Of a stretch of DNA of 64,000 nt, positions 20,263 through 30,027 are shown one piece after another. Origin of the DNA: an uncultured Lachnospiraceae bacterium (GTDB lineage Bacteria; Bacillota; Clostridia; Lachnospirales; Lachnospiraceae); NCBI GenBank assembly GCA_947626505.1, contig CANQSN010000002.1, positions 19,468 through 83,467 on the forward strand. The letters run 5' to 3'. Positions within the stretch are counted from its first letter, which is position 1. Each line of letters starts with the position of its first letter. The notes beneath the pieces are model-generated. The model saw only the letters and a program-made list of their open reading frames with translations, made no database searches and had not been told where the DNA came from. The position numbers and the translations under genes are program-made.

Positions 20263-20970
20263 CTAAACATTGTGCGTTTCTGACGACATATCTTCAATAT
20301 GCACATCCTCCTTTGGATCTCCGAGCTTACGCTCAGTACCATGAACAAGGCGGACAATATTTTCCCTGTGCTGAAAAAAGGCAGACGCAGTAAATGCTAA
20401 CGCAACCACATAACATTCCAGCAAATGCTTCTCATGTACATAAGAACCTGCAAGCCCAATATGCCCAAACTGCCCAAAGAGCAGCATACACAAAAGAAAT
20501 GAAGTAACTACCGCCAATGATGCCAGCGACATATATTTTGTAATGAAAACAAAGGAAATAAAAACTGCCAGACAAATTACAATGATACGCCAGTCTCCAA
20601 ATGCCAACACTGCACCTGAGGTAGCGGCAATTCCTTTACCTCCTTTAAAATTCATATAAAATGGATAATTGTGCCCAAGCACAACGCCAAATCCGGCGTA
20701 AAGAACCAGCAGTCCCACTAAATCAGGTTCTATTCCGCCAAATATAATACGGATAATAATACAGCATATTAATGCCTTTAAGCAATCACCCACATAAACC
20801 ATAATTCCCGCTTTCTTGCCAAGTACGCGACTCGCATTTGTTGTGCCGGAATTGCCGCTTCCATACTGTCTTATATCCACACCTTTAAGCCTTCCCAAAA
20901 TATATCCTGTCTGAAATAATCCAAAGCAATACCCGATTACCAAACTAATTATACGATATAAAACCAACAT
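20263..20970 (-). CDS. plsY: glycerol-3-phosphate acyltransferase PlsY
   Basis: A 235-residue integral membrane enzyme that moves acyl from acyl-phosphate to glycerol-3-phosphate. Conserved loops are seen: GSGNSGTTNASRVLG, GHNYPFYMNFKGGKGIA and the later HRENIVRL. About five hydrophobic segments. The C-terminal ~25 residues are polar and beyond the family core. Start codon overlaps the der stop by one base (TAATG). Confidence 0.96.
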   Translation of the reverse strand: MLVLYRIISLVIGYCFGLFQTGYILGRLKGVDIRQYGSGNSGTTNASRVLGKKAGIMVYVGDCLKALICCIIIRIIFGGIEPDLVGLLVLYAGFGVVLGHNYPFYMNFKGGKGIAATSGAVLAFGDWRIIVICLAVFISFVFITKYMSLASLAVVTSFLLCMLLFGQFGHIGLAGSYVHEKHLLECYVVALAFTASAFFQHRENIVRLVHGTERKLGDPKEDVHIEDMSSETHNV

Positions 20971-22292
20971 TATTTTTCTTTCCTTTCCCTTGTTATAAAA
21001 TGAATTGGCGTCCCCTTAAAACCGAAGGTATTGCGAATCTGGTTCTCAATATACCTTGTATAAGAAAAATGCATCAATTTCTTATCATTTACAAACATAA
21101 CAAATGTAGGCGGTTTCACAGATACCTGCGTCATATAGTATATTCTGAGCCGCTTACCTTTATCTGAAGGAGGCTGCTTCATTGCCACCGCCTCGGACAA
21201 AATCTCATTTAACACACCTGTCTGAATCCTTAACGCATGATTTTCAATAACCACATCAATCATATCAAAAAGCTTGTTAAGCCGCTGTCCCGTTTTTGCG
21301 GAAATAAATAAAATCTCCGCATAATTCATAAATGACAATGTCTGCCTTATTCTGTCAGTGAATTTATAAATAGTTTTATCATCTTTTTCTATTGCATCCC
21401 ATTTATTAACCGCAATAATAATTCCTTTTCCTCTTTCATGGGCAATACCTGCAATTTTGGCGTCCTGCTCGGTAACGCCTTCTGTTGCATCAATCAGTAA
21501 AACCACAATGTCTGCACGTTCCACTGCGCTTACTGTTCTTATAATACTATAGCGTTCCAATTCTTCCTTAATCTTATTCTTTCTGCGAAGCCCTGCTGTA
21601 TCAATAAAGATATACTCCCTGCCATCATAGATAACCTCCGTATCAATGGCGTCCCTTGTAGTTCCCGCTATATCGGAAACAATTAAACGTTTTTCGCCAA
21701 GGAGTTTATTAATCAAAGAAGATTTACCAACATTGGGCTTACCTACAATGGCAATCTTTGGACGTTCATCCTCCTCTTCTTCAAATGCTTCTTTATCAAA
21801 ATGCTTCACAACCTCATCAAGCATATCACCGATTCCAAGACGCCCTGTACCGGAAATGGGCACCGGATCTCCCAGCCCTAAATTGTAAAATTCATATACA
21901 TCCGGCATCTGTTTATCAAAGTTATCTACTTTATTAACGACCAGCACAACGGGTTTATGCGAGCGCCTAAGCATATCCGCCACTTTACTGTCAGCATCCT
22001 GTAATCCCTGCTTAACGTCCACAAGAAACATAATTACATCTGCGGTTGCAATAGCAATCTCCGCCTGCTCTCTCATATGCGACAGCATGATATCGCTGGT
22101 ATCCGGCTCAATTCCTCCTGTATCAATCAAGGTAAAACTACCGTTAAGCCACGTAACATCCGCATAGATTCTATCCCTCGTAACGCCGGGAGTATCCTTT
22201 ACAATCGCTATATTCTTACCTGCCAAAGCATTAAATAAAGTAGACTTTCCCACATTGGGGCGTCCCACAATGGCAACTATCGGTTTGCTCAT
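20970..22292 (-). CDS. der: ribosome-associated GTPase Der (EngA)
   Basis: A 440-residue double GTPase needed for 50S assembly. Two G domains are seen, with P-loops [12 protein letters not shown] (residue ~9) and [12 protein letters not shown] (~183), each with DTxG and NKxD motifs, then a C-terminal KH-like domain ([16 protein letters not shown]). The frame is open 26 codons upstream, but the ATG at 22292 has GGAGGT and the family start. First gene of der-plsY-gpsA-rsuA. Confidence 0.98.
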   Translation of the reverse strand: MSKPIVAIVGRPNVGKSTLFNALAGKNIAIVKDTPGVTRDRIYADVTWLNGSFTLIDTGGIEPDTSDIMLSHMREQAEIAIATADVIMFLVDVKQGLQDADSKVADMLRRSHKPVVLVVNKVDNFDKQMPDVYEFYNLGLGDPVPISGTGRLGIGDMLDEVVKHFDKEAFEEEEDERPKIAIVGKPNVGKSSLINKLLGEKRLIVSDIAGTTRDAIDTEVIYDGREYIFIDTAGLRRKNKIKEELERYSIIRTVSAVERADIVVLLIDATEGVTEQDAKIAGIAHERGKGIIIAVNKWDAIEKDDKTIYKFTDRIRQTLSFMNYAEILFISAKTGQRLNKLFDMIDVVIENHALRIQTGVLNEILSEAVAMKQPPSDKGKRLRIYYMTQVSVKPPTFVMFVNDKKLMHFSYTRYIENQIRNTFGFKGTPIHFITRERKEK

Positions 22293-22337
22293 CTTATTAC
22301 CTCCAAATACAAGCACATAAAACACACAATTAGATAT

Positions 22338-22366
22338 AGTATAATGTGCAAATGACTTTTTGGCAA
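22338..22366 (-). promoter_or_regulatory. der promoter
   Basis: Minus strand TTGCCA (22366-22361), 17 bp, TATACT (22343-22338), about 46 bp before the der start. Confidence 0.65.
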
Positions 22367-22444
22367 GCATTTACAATAATAAATTTTAATATCTAAAATC
22401 CGTAGATATAATTTGTTTATGAATATATGCATATATCTAATTTT

Positions 22445-22472
22445 TTGACATAATTTTTAATTACGATATAGC
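22445..22472 (+). promoter_or_regulatory. possible promoter of the chemotaxis transducer
   Basis: TTGACA (22445-22450), 16 bp, TATAGC (22467-22472), in an AT-rich 250-bp divergent region shared with der. A sigma-D (flagellar) promoter was looked for and not clearly found. Confidence 0.4.
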
Positions 22473-22545
22473 ATATGCATAAAATATATGTTAATATAAC
22501 TAAGACTCTTATGACACTGTTATTTTATGAGAAAGGATTAAGATT

Positions 22546-24426
22546 ATGAGAAAAGGGTTTACAAAAAATGCAGTAAAATATATGCTGATTTCTGCAATAG
22601 TAGTAATTATAGCTGTTTTTGCATATCAGACGATAACGATATTTAATTCCAACAATAAACAATCGTCAGAAAAACTTGAAGCTGTAAAACAAAAGCTTGA
22701 CAGCAACAGCGCTGAGATTGATCGTCTTACCAAAAACGTAGGCGATAACAACCTTGCAAAGGCTAGAGCATTTGCCGACATGCTGGTTTACAGGCCGGAA
22801 ATCGCAGACACAAACGAGCTTTTGAAGCTTTGCGAAGACCTTATGGTAAGCGAGCTGCATATTATTGATGAGAAAGGAATTATTACAAGCAGCAGTATTA
22901 CCGACTATATAGGATTTGACATGGGAAGCGGCGAGCAATCCAAAGTTTTTCTTGATATTATAGATGATCCGAGTAAGGAAATCGTACAGGAGCCGCAGAA
23001 AAATTCCGCCGCCGGCGTTATTACACAGTACATAGGCGTTGCCAGAAAGGACGCAAAAGGTCTGGTTCAGGTAGGAATACAGCCGACAATACTTGACGAG
23101 GCTTTAGCCGGCAATGCAACTGATGTAGTTTTAGCTGATTTTGATTATGGCAAAAATGGCTATGTATTTGCCATTGATAAAGAAAGCAATGAGATACTTG
23201 CGCACAAGAACAAGGAATGTATCGGGAAAAAGGCTTCTGAAATTGGTTTTCCTGAAAAGCTGAGCAAGGGAAGAGGCAAAGGTAAAATAGACGGTACGTT
23301 TGGTTATTATAACATAGATGAATACGGTGATATTCTTATTGGGACTATGCTTCCCGGCAGCGAATTTTTTATTGAAATTATAAGGCAGGCTATCATTGTT
23401 TGTCTTGCTATCATTATTATTAATATCATTATGATTTTCATGATTAATCGATATGTATCAGATAATATAGTTACAGGAATTGTGTCCATTTCCGAATCCA
23501 TGAGAAGGATTGCAGAAGGCGATTATTCAGTAAAAGTTCAAGAGTTTGGCAATGACGAATTCCAACAGCTAAGCAATAATATTAATATAATGGTTAGCAA
23601 GATTACTGAGAATCTTGATAAAAATGAAGATATTCTCAAGCAACAGCAAGCTGCTATGCAAAATACAACCGAAATAATCAACGAAATCAAAGGCGTAAGC
23701 TCTAATATGGAAACAATTTCCAAAGAAACCTTGCAGAATTCCATATCCATTCACGAGGGAAGCGAAGAACAAAAGGAAGCTATTGAACAACTGCGTACTA
23801 CTATGGAAGGACTGTCAAATAAGCTTTCAGATGGCGCTTCCTCTGCAGTAAAGATTTCAAAGGAAACATTAGAAGCTGTAGACGGACTGGTTAATATTAA
23901 GGAGCAGGTATTAATGTTATCTGATTCAATGGAAAAAATCAGCGCTTCCTCACAGGAGATTGAAAAGATTATTGATGATATCAACCAGATTGCCCAGCAG
24001 ACCAACATGCTTTCTCTAAATGCGTCTATTGAAGCTGCAAGAGCCGGCGAACTTGGAAAAGGATTTTCTGTCGTTGCTTCCGAGGTTGGCGCATTAGCCG
24101 AGAGAAGTTCTGAAGCGGTAAAGCAAACTAATACATTGATACACAATTCATTAGAAGCAATTTCTGATGGACGATCTATAACACAGCAAGCAGTGGAAGG
24201 ATTTGTGCAGGCAGTGGAGCGCATTGAAAATACAAGCAAAAATGTAGAACAGGTAAGTCAAATGATGGATTCCCACGTTGAGATGGTAACTCAGGCAGTA
24301 AGCGGACTTGGAAAGATTTCTCAGGTTGTGGACAACAATGTGGCGGTTGCAAAGGACAGTGAAGCTTCCGCAAGAAATATGGCTGACGAAGCAGGTCGTT
24401 TACTTGAACTTGTAGTAGAACAGTAA
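22546..24426 (+). CDS. methyl-accepting chemotaxis protein
   Basis: A 626-residue transducer. TM1 at residues ~12-28, an extracytoplasmic cache-type sensor (about 30-278, with DEKGIITSSS and DYGKNGYVFAIDKESNEILAH), TM2 at ~281-300, HAMP (~301-353) and a cytoplasmic signalling domain with the conserved tip [19 protein letters not shown]. Ligand is unknown. AAAGGA precedes the ATG. It is a single gene, divergent from der; che and fla operons are not in the window apart from cheR near 42 kb. Confidence 0.95.
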   Translation: MRKGFTKNAVKYMLISAIVVIIAVFAYQTITIFNSNNKQSSEKLEAVKQKLDSNSAEIDRLTKNVGDNNLAKARAFADMLVYRPEIADTNELLKLCEDLMVSELHIIDEKGIITSSSITDYIGFDMGSGEQSKVFLDIIDDPSKEIVQEPQKNSAAGVITQYIGVARKDAKGLVQVGIQPTILDEALAGNATDVVLADFDYGKNGYVFAIDKESNEILAHKNKECIGKKASEIGFPEKLSKGRGKGKIDGTFGYYNIDEYGDILIGTMLPGSEFFIEIIRQAIIVCLAIIIINIIMIFMINRYVSDNIVTGIVSISESMRRIAEGDYSVKVQEFGNDEFQQLSNNINIMVSKITENLDKNEDILKQQQAAMQNTTEIINEIKGVSSNMETISKETLQNSISIHEGSEEQKEAIEQLRTTMEGLSNKLSDGASSAVKISKETLEAVDGLVNIKEQVLMLSDSMEKISASSQEIEKIIDDINQIAQQTNMLSLNASIEAARAGELGKGFSVVASEVGALAERSSEAVKQTNTLIHNSLEAISDGRSITQQAVEGFVQAVERIENTSKNVEQVSQMMDSHVEMVTQAVSGLGKISQVVDNNVAVAKDSEASARNMADEAGRLLELVVEQ

Positions 24427-24471
24427 TTTTTCAAGACTCCCATCTTATAAATAAAATAATATTAATATAAC

Positions 24472-24520
24472 AAATTAAGAGACTGACCGCAATTGACCAG
24501 TCTCTTAATTTATTTTTTAT
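24472..24520. terminator. bidirectional terminator
   Basis: AAATTAAGAGACTG (24472-24485) and its perfect 14-bp complement (24498-24511), followed by ATTTTTTA on the plus strand. It separates the plus-strand transducer from the convergent anti-sigma gene. Confidence 0.9.
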
Positions 24521-24535
24521 ACCTGTTACTATAAG

Positions 24536-25717
24536 CTATTTTACTCTGGTCAGTTTAATAACTGTTGATTTGCCGCTTTCCTTAAAATATACTCTGACGC
24601 TTAATGTATCTGTAAATTCCATCAGGTCATACTGCATTTCATCTTTAAAATTCTTACCGCCTTCCGGTGTAATGCAGCCATCATAACCTTTTGCATCCTC
24701 GCCATCTTTATTCATAATTTGGAATGTGATGAAATCTCCATTGTCATCATCCTCATTGTCTATATAGGAAATGACGGAATAAGTGCTGATTTCTGTATTA
24801 GTAAGAGTAAGCTCTTTCAAATAAGCGTCGCGTCCCTCTATCTTTCCATCGTTTTCCAATAGCTTATAGGTGGCAATATCCTCCTTGCTGCTGTTGTCAT
24901 TAATAGTAACTGTTTTTTCTTCTGACCATTGCTTATAGTCATAGCCTTTTTTTTCATTAATTGTCTCTTTAAAAGCTTTTAAGTCATCATATTCATTGAC
25001 GCCGGTAATAATCGGAAGCTTGAATGAATTGTCGTCTGTAATGCGTTCAAGCTCCAATACCTGCACTAATTTGCCATCCAATGAAGTTCTCCAGTCTTCT
25101 GAAATCTCCGGTGAGACTTTTGAGTTTTTACCTGTATCAACATATACCTCTAACAATTTTCTTCCGGTACTTATGCAATAATCTGTCACCAGCTCATCAG
25201 AGTCTATGCCGACATCTAAATCTTTCATAGTAAGATACTCTAAATCTGCTCCGCTTCCTAATATCAGATACTTGTCGGCATCCTTAACATTTGCCTCCAC
25301 AGTCAAGTAAACGCTTTTTTTGTCGCATAAGGCAGAGGTAACATTAAATTCTACTTTCTTAATATCCTCGCTGTCAGCGCCCTTTCCATATTTCTCTGAA
25401 ACCTTAGCTGCTGTTACATCTGTATCTACAAGTTTTCTTGCCTCCTCTGAAAAACCTCCGGCATGAAAATACTGTGACAATCCGAAAATTTTATTTGTTG
25501 CATATGCAGTAGTTCCCAGCAACAGAACTACTCCCATTATTGCCGCCGCTGCACCAAAACGTGAAAAACCAACGACCTTTTTAATTTTTTTATTATTTCT
25601 GTTAGAGTTATTATTAAGCTGTAATAATTGCTCCTCCAACTGTTCAGGAACAGGTATTTGATTCAAAAAGGCTTTCATTTGTTTCTTGTTTAAATTGTCT
25701 TGATTTTGATTCTCCAT
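24536..25717 (-). CDS. membrane-anchored anti-sigma factor-like protein
   Basis: A 393-residue protein with a ~50-residue cytoplasmic N-terminus, one membrane segment (about 54-74) and a ~320-residue extracytoplasmic domain. The layout and its place directly after an ECF sigma gene suggest an anti-sigma factor; the N-terminus lacks the HxxxCxxC zinc motif of classical ones. The start has GGAGG nine bases before it and lies inside the sigma gene (74-bp overlap). What the outer domain senses is not evident; it resembles the large DUF4179-type extracellular domains in general layout only. Confidence 0.72.
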   Translation of the reverse strand: MENQNQDNLNKKQMKAFLNQIPVPEQLEEQLLQLNNNSNRNNKKIKKVVGFSRFGAAAAIMGVVLLLGTTAYATNKIFGLSQYFHAGGFSEEARKLVDTDVTAAKVSEKYGKGADSEDIKKVEFNVTSALCDKKSVYLTVEANVKDADKYLILGSGADLEYLTMKDLDVGIDSDELVTDYCISTGRKLLEVYVDTGKNSKVSPEISEDWRTSLDGKLVQVLELERITDDNSFKLPIITGVNEYDDLKAFKETINEKKGYDYKQWSEEKTVTINDNSSKEDIATYKLLENDGKIEGRDAYLKELTLTNTEISTYSVISYIDNEDDDNGDFITFQIMNKDGEDAKGYDGCITPEGGKNFKDEMQYDLMEFTDTLSVRVYFKESGKSTVIKLTRVK

Positions 25718-26183
25718 TGTTCCAATCCTCCAATCTCTTTCTTAATTGCTCTCTGGCCCGCTGCAGCCTTGTTTGTATGGTACTTTCTTTTACATTTAAA
25801 ATTTGGCTTATTTCACGCACAGAATATTCCTCATAGTAATATAACAGAATTACCTCACGATAATTATCCTTAAGCTCTAAAATCACCTCATAAAGCTCAA
25901 TGTCTCTATCATACTTAAAAGGAATGTCTTGCACCAGCTCCTCTCTCTGGTTCCATAAGTTCTTTTTTAAATTCTTTGCATAATTCATTGCAACCTTGTA
26001 AAGCCAGTTTTTTACATGCTCCTTAGATGCAAAATGTTTCTTCCCCTGTAACAATTTTAAATAGGCAAACTGTACTGCATCCTCTGCATCGAAGGAATTA
26101 CCGCAAAAGCCATACATAACTCGGTAAATGGACTTATAATAAGATTTTACAACATCTTCATAATCCTCCTGCACATTATACAT
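25644..26183 (-). CDS. ECF-type RNA polymerase sigma factor
   Basis: A 179-residue sigma-70 family protein. Region 2 is at residues ~10-75 (FDAEDAVQFAYLKLLQ), region 4 at ~105-155 (YREVILLYYYEEYSVREISQILNVKESTIQTRLQRAREQL shortened here to its helix-turn-helix core). The last ~25 residues are coded by the overlap with the anti-sigma gene and look unconstrained. AAAGGAGG precedes the ATG. A perfect palindrome TAGTAGCTACTA (26246-26257) lies 63 bp upstream and may belong to its promoter. Autoregulation is likely by analogy only. Confidence 0.92.
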   Translation of the reverse strand: MYNVQEDYEDVVKSYYKSIYRVMYGFCGNSFDAEDAVQFAYLKLLQGKKHFASKEHVKNWLYKVAMNYAKNLKKNLWNQREELVQDIPFKYDRDIELYEVILELKDNYREVILLYYYEEYSVREISQILNVKESTIQTRLQRAREQLRKRLEDWNNGESKSRQFKQETNESLFESNTCS

Positions 26184-26324
26184 CCAATTCCTCCTTTAAT
26201 ATTGCAAATGATAGAATTTATATTTATCTATCTGCCATTCTTACTTAGTAGCTACTACTTATACTACAATTAAGGACGTCAAAATATCTCATTTTTTAAT
26301 TTTTTTAATAAAATTAAATTGCGC

Positions 26325-26365
26325 AGTATAAAAGACCTCCAATCATAAGTATAGAAGGTCTTAAA
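26325..26365 (-). terminator. terminator after pgeF
   Basis: AAGACCT (26332-26338) pairs with AGGTCTT (26356-26362), followed on the minus strand by TTTTAT. It ends the lepB-to-pgeF operon. Confidence 0.65.
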
Positions 26366-26421
26366 ATATAAGTATTATACTAATCAATCCGGTATAACAA
26401 TCGCTCTCAAATCCTTTTAAT

Positions 26422-27279
26422 CTATTTACATGCAATAAACGCAGCAAGGTTTCCTCTCATTCCGCGGCTTGCGCGATGAGAAAACAAAAGTTTAGAATTA
26501 CAGCAGGTACAAATATCCGTCACATCCATATTTTTTGTCTGAATGCCAGCATTTAAAAGAATCAGCTCATTAGCTTTCCATAAATCCAATTGATATTTTC
26601 CATTTCCCTTATCCTCAAAAAACTCCAAAAGCTCCTCCTTAGAAAATGCATCTGCAAATTCATCATATACATCCCTGCTAACTTCATAACAGTCTTTGCA
26701 AATGCTTGGTCCAATGGCAGCTACAATATTATAGTTCATCGAGCCATAATCACTTTCCATAAGACGAACCATTTTCTCACCGATTTTTCCTACAGTTCCG
26801 CGCCATCCTGAATGTGCCAGCGCCGCCACATTTTCCTTTGGATCATAGAAAAAAAGCGGAACACAGTCTGCAAAAAAAGTAGCTAAAACTACTCCTGCTT
26901 CATTTGTAACCAACCCGTCTATGCAGTCATAATCTCTCTTTCTTGTGATGCCCTTTCCCATATCCTCTTTTGTAACCTTGCGGATAATCGTCTGATGCTG
27001 CTGGTCAGAAAATACAAGCTGCTCCGGAGTAAATCCAATAGCGCTTCCAATCCTTTTAAAATTCTCATGTACATTTAATGGAGAATCTCCTCTGGAAAAA
27101 CTTAAGTTCATACTGGACAAATGATTCCTGCTGACGCCGCCCTCCCTTGTGGAAAATCCATGCATAACATTAAGCTCATCAAGCTTAGGAAATGCAATAT
27201 ATGGCACATTATTCTTATTTTTAACCAATGTAGAAAAGTTGTTGTTACTCAACTTAAAGTCTGATTTATCCATACTCAT
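26422..27279 (-). CDS. pgeF: peptidoglycan editing factor / polyphenol oxidase family protein (YfiH/LACC1 type)
   Basis: A 285-residue DUF152 protein. The metal/active-site features are HSGWRGT (near residue 138), CKDCYEVS and the C-terminal CCNSKLLFSHRASRGMRGN. Relatives act as purine nucleoside-cleaving enzymes or remove misincorporated residues from peptidoglycan precursors; which applies here cannot be told. A second ATG two codons in (27273) has slightly better spacing from GAGG. Last gene of the operon starting at 33747. Confidence 0.9.
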   Translation of the reverse strand: MSMDKSDFKLSNNNFSTLVKNKNNVPYIAFPKLDELNVMHGFSTREGGVSRNHLSSMNLSFSRGDSPLNVHENFKRIGSAIGFTPEQLVFSDQQHQTIIRKVTKEDMGKGITRKRDYDCIDGLVTNEAGVVLATFFADCVPLFFYDPKENVAALAHSGWRGTVGKIGEKMVRLMESDYGSMNYNIVAAIGPSICKDCYEVSRDVYDEFADAFSKEELLEFFEDKGNGKYQLDLWKANELILLNAGIQTKNMDVTDICTCCNSKLLFSHRASRGMRGNLAAFIACK

Positions 27280-27324
27280 ACCTCTAATTTTACTATATAC
27301 TCCAATTATAATGTAAACAAAACA

Positions 27325-27690
27325 TTATATATAATGTTCATAGCAAAATGGGAACGCATCAGCTATCACCGACATATGCCTTCCATTTACAGCAACAACA
27401 TCAAACCTGATACTTTGGGAATCCGGAATACCCTTCTGCTGCATATAATAGAGAGCCACCTTACTAATCTGACGCTGTTTTCTTAAATTAACTGCATCAA
27501 ATGCATCCCCGCTCTTATTGTTCTTTCTGTACTTTACCTCCATAAACACTAAATAATCCGATTCTCTGGCAATAATATCAATCTCACCCTGACGCACTCG
27601 GTAGTTGCGTGCCTCAATGCTATATCCACGCTCCTTCAATACCTCGCATACCATATTCTCTACATTCTCCCCTATATTTCTCTTGTTCAT
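27325..27690 (-). CDS. YraN family (UPF0102) endonuclease-like protein
   Basis: A 121-residue protein with the restriction-endonuclease-like core GEIDIIARESDYLVFMEVKYR (listed here as its two parts: GEIDIIA and FMEVKYR). Its length is usual. Role in DNA processing is presumed from fold. Between the FlhB-like gene (16 bp) and pgeF (45 bp). Confidence 0.93.
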   Translation of the reverse strand: MNKRNIGENVENMVCEVLKERGYSIEARNYRVRQGEIDIIARESDYLVFMEVKYRKNNKSGDAFDAVNLRKQRQISKVALYYMQQKGIPDSQSIRFDVVAVNGRHMSVIADAFPFCYEHYI

Positions 27691-27706
27691 CTTACACCTT
27701 CTCTTA

Positions 27707-27982
27707 CTATAGCTTTCCCTTTATACGGTCCATATCGTCTACATAGACAAGAATCTCCGCTACAACCCCGTAAAGCTCCTCCGGAATATAATCCCCTAAA
27801 TCAAGCTTTAACAATGTTTTTGCAAGCCTTGAATCTTCATAAAGCGGAACATCATTTTCCTGTGCGGTTGAAATAATCTTGTCTGCCACATATCCCTCTC
27901 CGGAAGCCACAATCTTAGGCGCACCCTCCGAAGGCTCATAAGATAACGCAACCGCTGCCCGCTTTCTTCTTCCATCTTCCAT
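27707..27982 (-). CDS. FlhB C-terminal-like protein (YlqH/FlhX type)
   Basis: A 91-residue homologue of the cytoplasmic tail of the flagellar export switch FlhB, with no membrane part. It has the ALSYEPSEGAPKIVASGEGYVA start and the LGDYIPEELYGVVAEILVYV helix of FlhB-C, but no NPTH autocleavage site. In Bacillus the homologue ylqH sits in the same order rbgA-rnhB-ylqG-ylqH. It may compete with or assist FlhB. Confidence 0.88.
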   Translation of the reverse strand: MEDGRRKRAAVALSYEPSEGAPKIVASGEGYVADKIISTAQENDVPLYEDSRLAKTLLKLDLGDYIPEELYGVVAEILVYVDDMDRIKGKL

Positions 27983-28131
27983 ACTCTATCATCTCCTGCC
28001 ATAATTCCATATTATTATTGAATAATACTTACATACCTCAATGTGGGATTGCAGTATCCTGCTTTAAAGTCTTGGAGCAAACTTCTCATCTGCTCTCTAA
28101 GACACCTTCTGCTATGAATAGCTGTAATGAA

Positions 28132-30012
28132 TTATGCCCTCACATCAAAAGTATAACGCTTAATCTGCTGGCTTGCAGGAATCTCCTTAGCTAAAAAGTC
28201 TTCAACTAAATCTTCAATCTGTTCCTTCTTGCCTACTCGTTTTACCACTTCGGTTTCAAGCGTAAGCCCCAGCTTTTCAATTTGCTTCTGAAGCTCATCT
28301 ATATGATTCTTAACAATAGACATAGAACGCCCATCCTCCAAATAAAAGCGGGCATTTACTTTTTTTCCGTTAAGCTGCACATACACATCAGTAGAACCAA
28401 GATAATCCATATCCAAATGCAGCATAACGCTAATATCCTTTTTTTGCATTGCCAGAGACTTTTTATTGGTATAAACATAAAGCTCGCTATTAGCATCCTG
28501 ATTGCTAAGCTGAATAGGAATCTGAGCAAATGTATAATTCTCATTTAAATCCTTCATAAACTGAATATTTTCATTCATATCCTTAGCATTCTGCTCCATC
28601 TGTTCTCCGGCGCCCCCGAAAAACTGTTCTCCCGCTGACATAAGCTTTGAACTCTGCTCGGCAATTCTTTCAAACAACTGATCCACTTCCTTAGGAGACT
28701 TCATTTGCTCCGGATTGAGCTTCCACTGTCTGTCTATAACGCTTTCAATCAAAACTGCATATTCCTTAGATGAAAAGAAATTTTTAACCGCCGAATCACT
28801 TAACTCTTTATTATTACTAATATAATCATGTACTGCTTTCATTAAATCCTCTGACGTATTCTTAGGATCAAGCATAACCTTTATTGCATCTTCATGAATC
28901 CCTAAGGACTTTAGCTGTTCTGCAAATGCAGACTGAATCTCATTGGTAAACGCCGCGCCGCTGTTAATATTAAACTCACCCTTTGCAAGGCTGCTTAATA
29001 CCTGCTCTTTTGTCAGCTCAGGATTCTCTTTAATCACCTGTTCAACAAATTTGGGATCAAATGTAAACTTACCGGAATTATCAAGAACCGGCTGCACCTC
29101 CTCATTCATTAATATGCTTCCCTTAGGATATGTGTTGCCAGAGGCATCCTTTAAAACATTGCCCTCCCCATCTGTTTCCATCATACCCATACGCTGGTAA
29201 AATGCATCAACCTCTCCGTCCTCCATTACAAATACATCCTTCAAAAATAATGTCGGCAGCGGTTCCTCCATTGAAGTCTCTGTAAATGTATTTATAATAT
29301 ACTGGTTAAAACGCACCAAATCTCCTTGCGGAGCTTCCGGCATAGCCAGCGCCTCATAAGTTGATAAAATTCCATTAGTTACTGAATTTATCTGGGTATT
29401 AAGCTGGGCATTATGATTCTGGTACTGCTGAAACTGTCTGACATTAACATCATTTATAGGAATATTACACCGCATCATATCTATAATTGTCTTAATGCTT
29501 GCTTCAGGATGGTTGACTAAATGCTGTAAAACCTTCATAATTGAATTACGGTCAATAGGCATGTTTGCATCCATCAATTCCTTTACCACTGCCATATTTT
29601 TTTCATTTAACTGAAGCCCTGCCGATTGCAGGGACTTTTCTATTGTCTGGTTTTGCGGGCTGAATTTCTCATCTAACAAAGGTCTGATTGTAACAGTATC
29701 ACCCGTATTCTCTTTTACTTCAAAATACAGGCTGTTGCCAATATTTATCGGCACATTTTCCATCAGAAGCGCAGTAAGCACTTGACCATTTCCCAGAGAA
29801 ACCGTAACTGACTTCCCTGTAATATTTGTAATTTCTCCCTTAAAAACATCGCCTTTTTCTAATGCGGCAATACTTACCTCATTGTTGACTCCACTTCCCT
29901 TTAACGCTCTGGACGCCATAAGGCTCTTGGAATAATTACTGCTTGCCATAGCTTGGCTGTTGCTATTGCTTTTTGCCGCTGTAGCGGCTGCTGCTGTTGT
30001 AATAATCTCCAT
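28132..30012 (-). CDS. FliK-like hook-length control domain protein (YlqG type)
   Basis: A 626-residue protein. N-terminal ~40 residues are Ala/Ser-rich and disordered, residues ~45-115 form a beta-rich region (GEITNITGKSVTVSLGNGQVL), a long helical middle follows, and residues ~530-600 resemble FliK-C (LHLDMDYLGSTDVYVQLNG, then ARFYLEDG and an amphipathic helix). FliK family proteins regulate hook length and switch export through FlhB. It is followed, after 149 bp, by the FlhB-like gene, matching ylqG-ylqH. No function is proven for this branch. Confidence 0.75.
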   Translation of the reverse strand: MEIITTAAAATAAKSNSNSQAMASSNYSKSLMASRALKGSGVNNEVSIAALEKGDVFKGEITNITGKSVTVSLGNGQVLTALLMENVPINIGNSLYFEVKENTGDTVTIRPLLDEKFSPQNQTIEKSLQSAGLQLNEKNMAVVKELMDANMPIDRNSIMKVLQHLVNHPEASIKTIIDMMRCNIPINDVNVRQFQQYQNHNAQLNTQINSVTNGILSTYEALAMPEAPQGDLVRFNQYIINTFTETSMEEPLPTLFLKDVFVMEDGEVDAFYQRMGMMETDGEGNVLKDASGNTYPKGSILMNEEVQPVLDNSGKFTFDPKFVEQVIKENPELTKEQVLSSLAKGEFNINSGAAFTNEIQSAFAEQLKSLGIHEDAIKVMLDPKNTSEDLMKAVHDYISNNKELSDSAVKNFFSSKEYAVLIESVIDRQWKLNPEQMKSPKEVDQLFERIAEQSSKLMSAGEQFFGGAGEQMEQNAKDMNENIQFMKDLNENYTFAQIPIQLSNQDANSELYVYTNKKSLAMQKKDISVMLHLDMDYLGSTDVYVQLNGKKVNARFYLEDGRSMSIVKNHIDELQKQIEKLGLTLETEVVKRVGKKEQIEDLVEDFLAKEIPASQQIKRYTFDVRA

Positions 30013-30027
30013 TTAATTTCCTCTTTT

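Noticed and set aside
22380..22545. sigma-D flagellar promoter for the transducer
   Set aside because: The TACGATATA near 22462 resembles the -10 only partly and no TAAA at proper spacing was found.
23751..24239. 162-codon minus-strand frame
   Set aside because: Antisense to the conserved signalling domain of the transducer.
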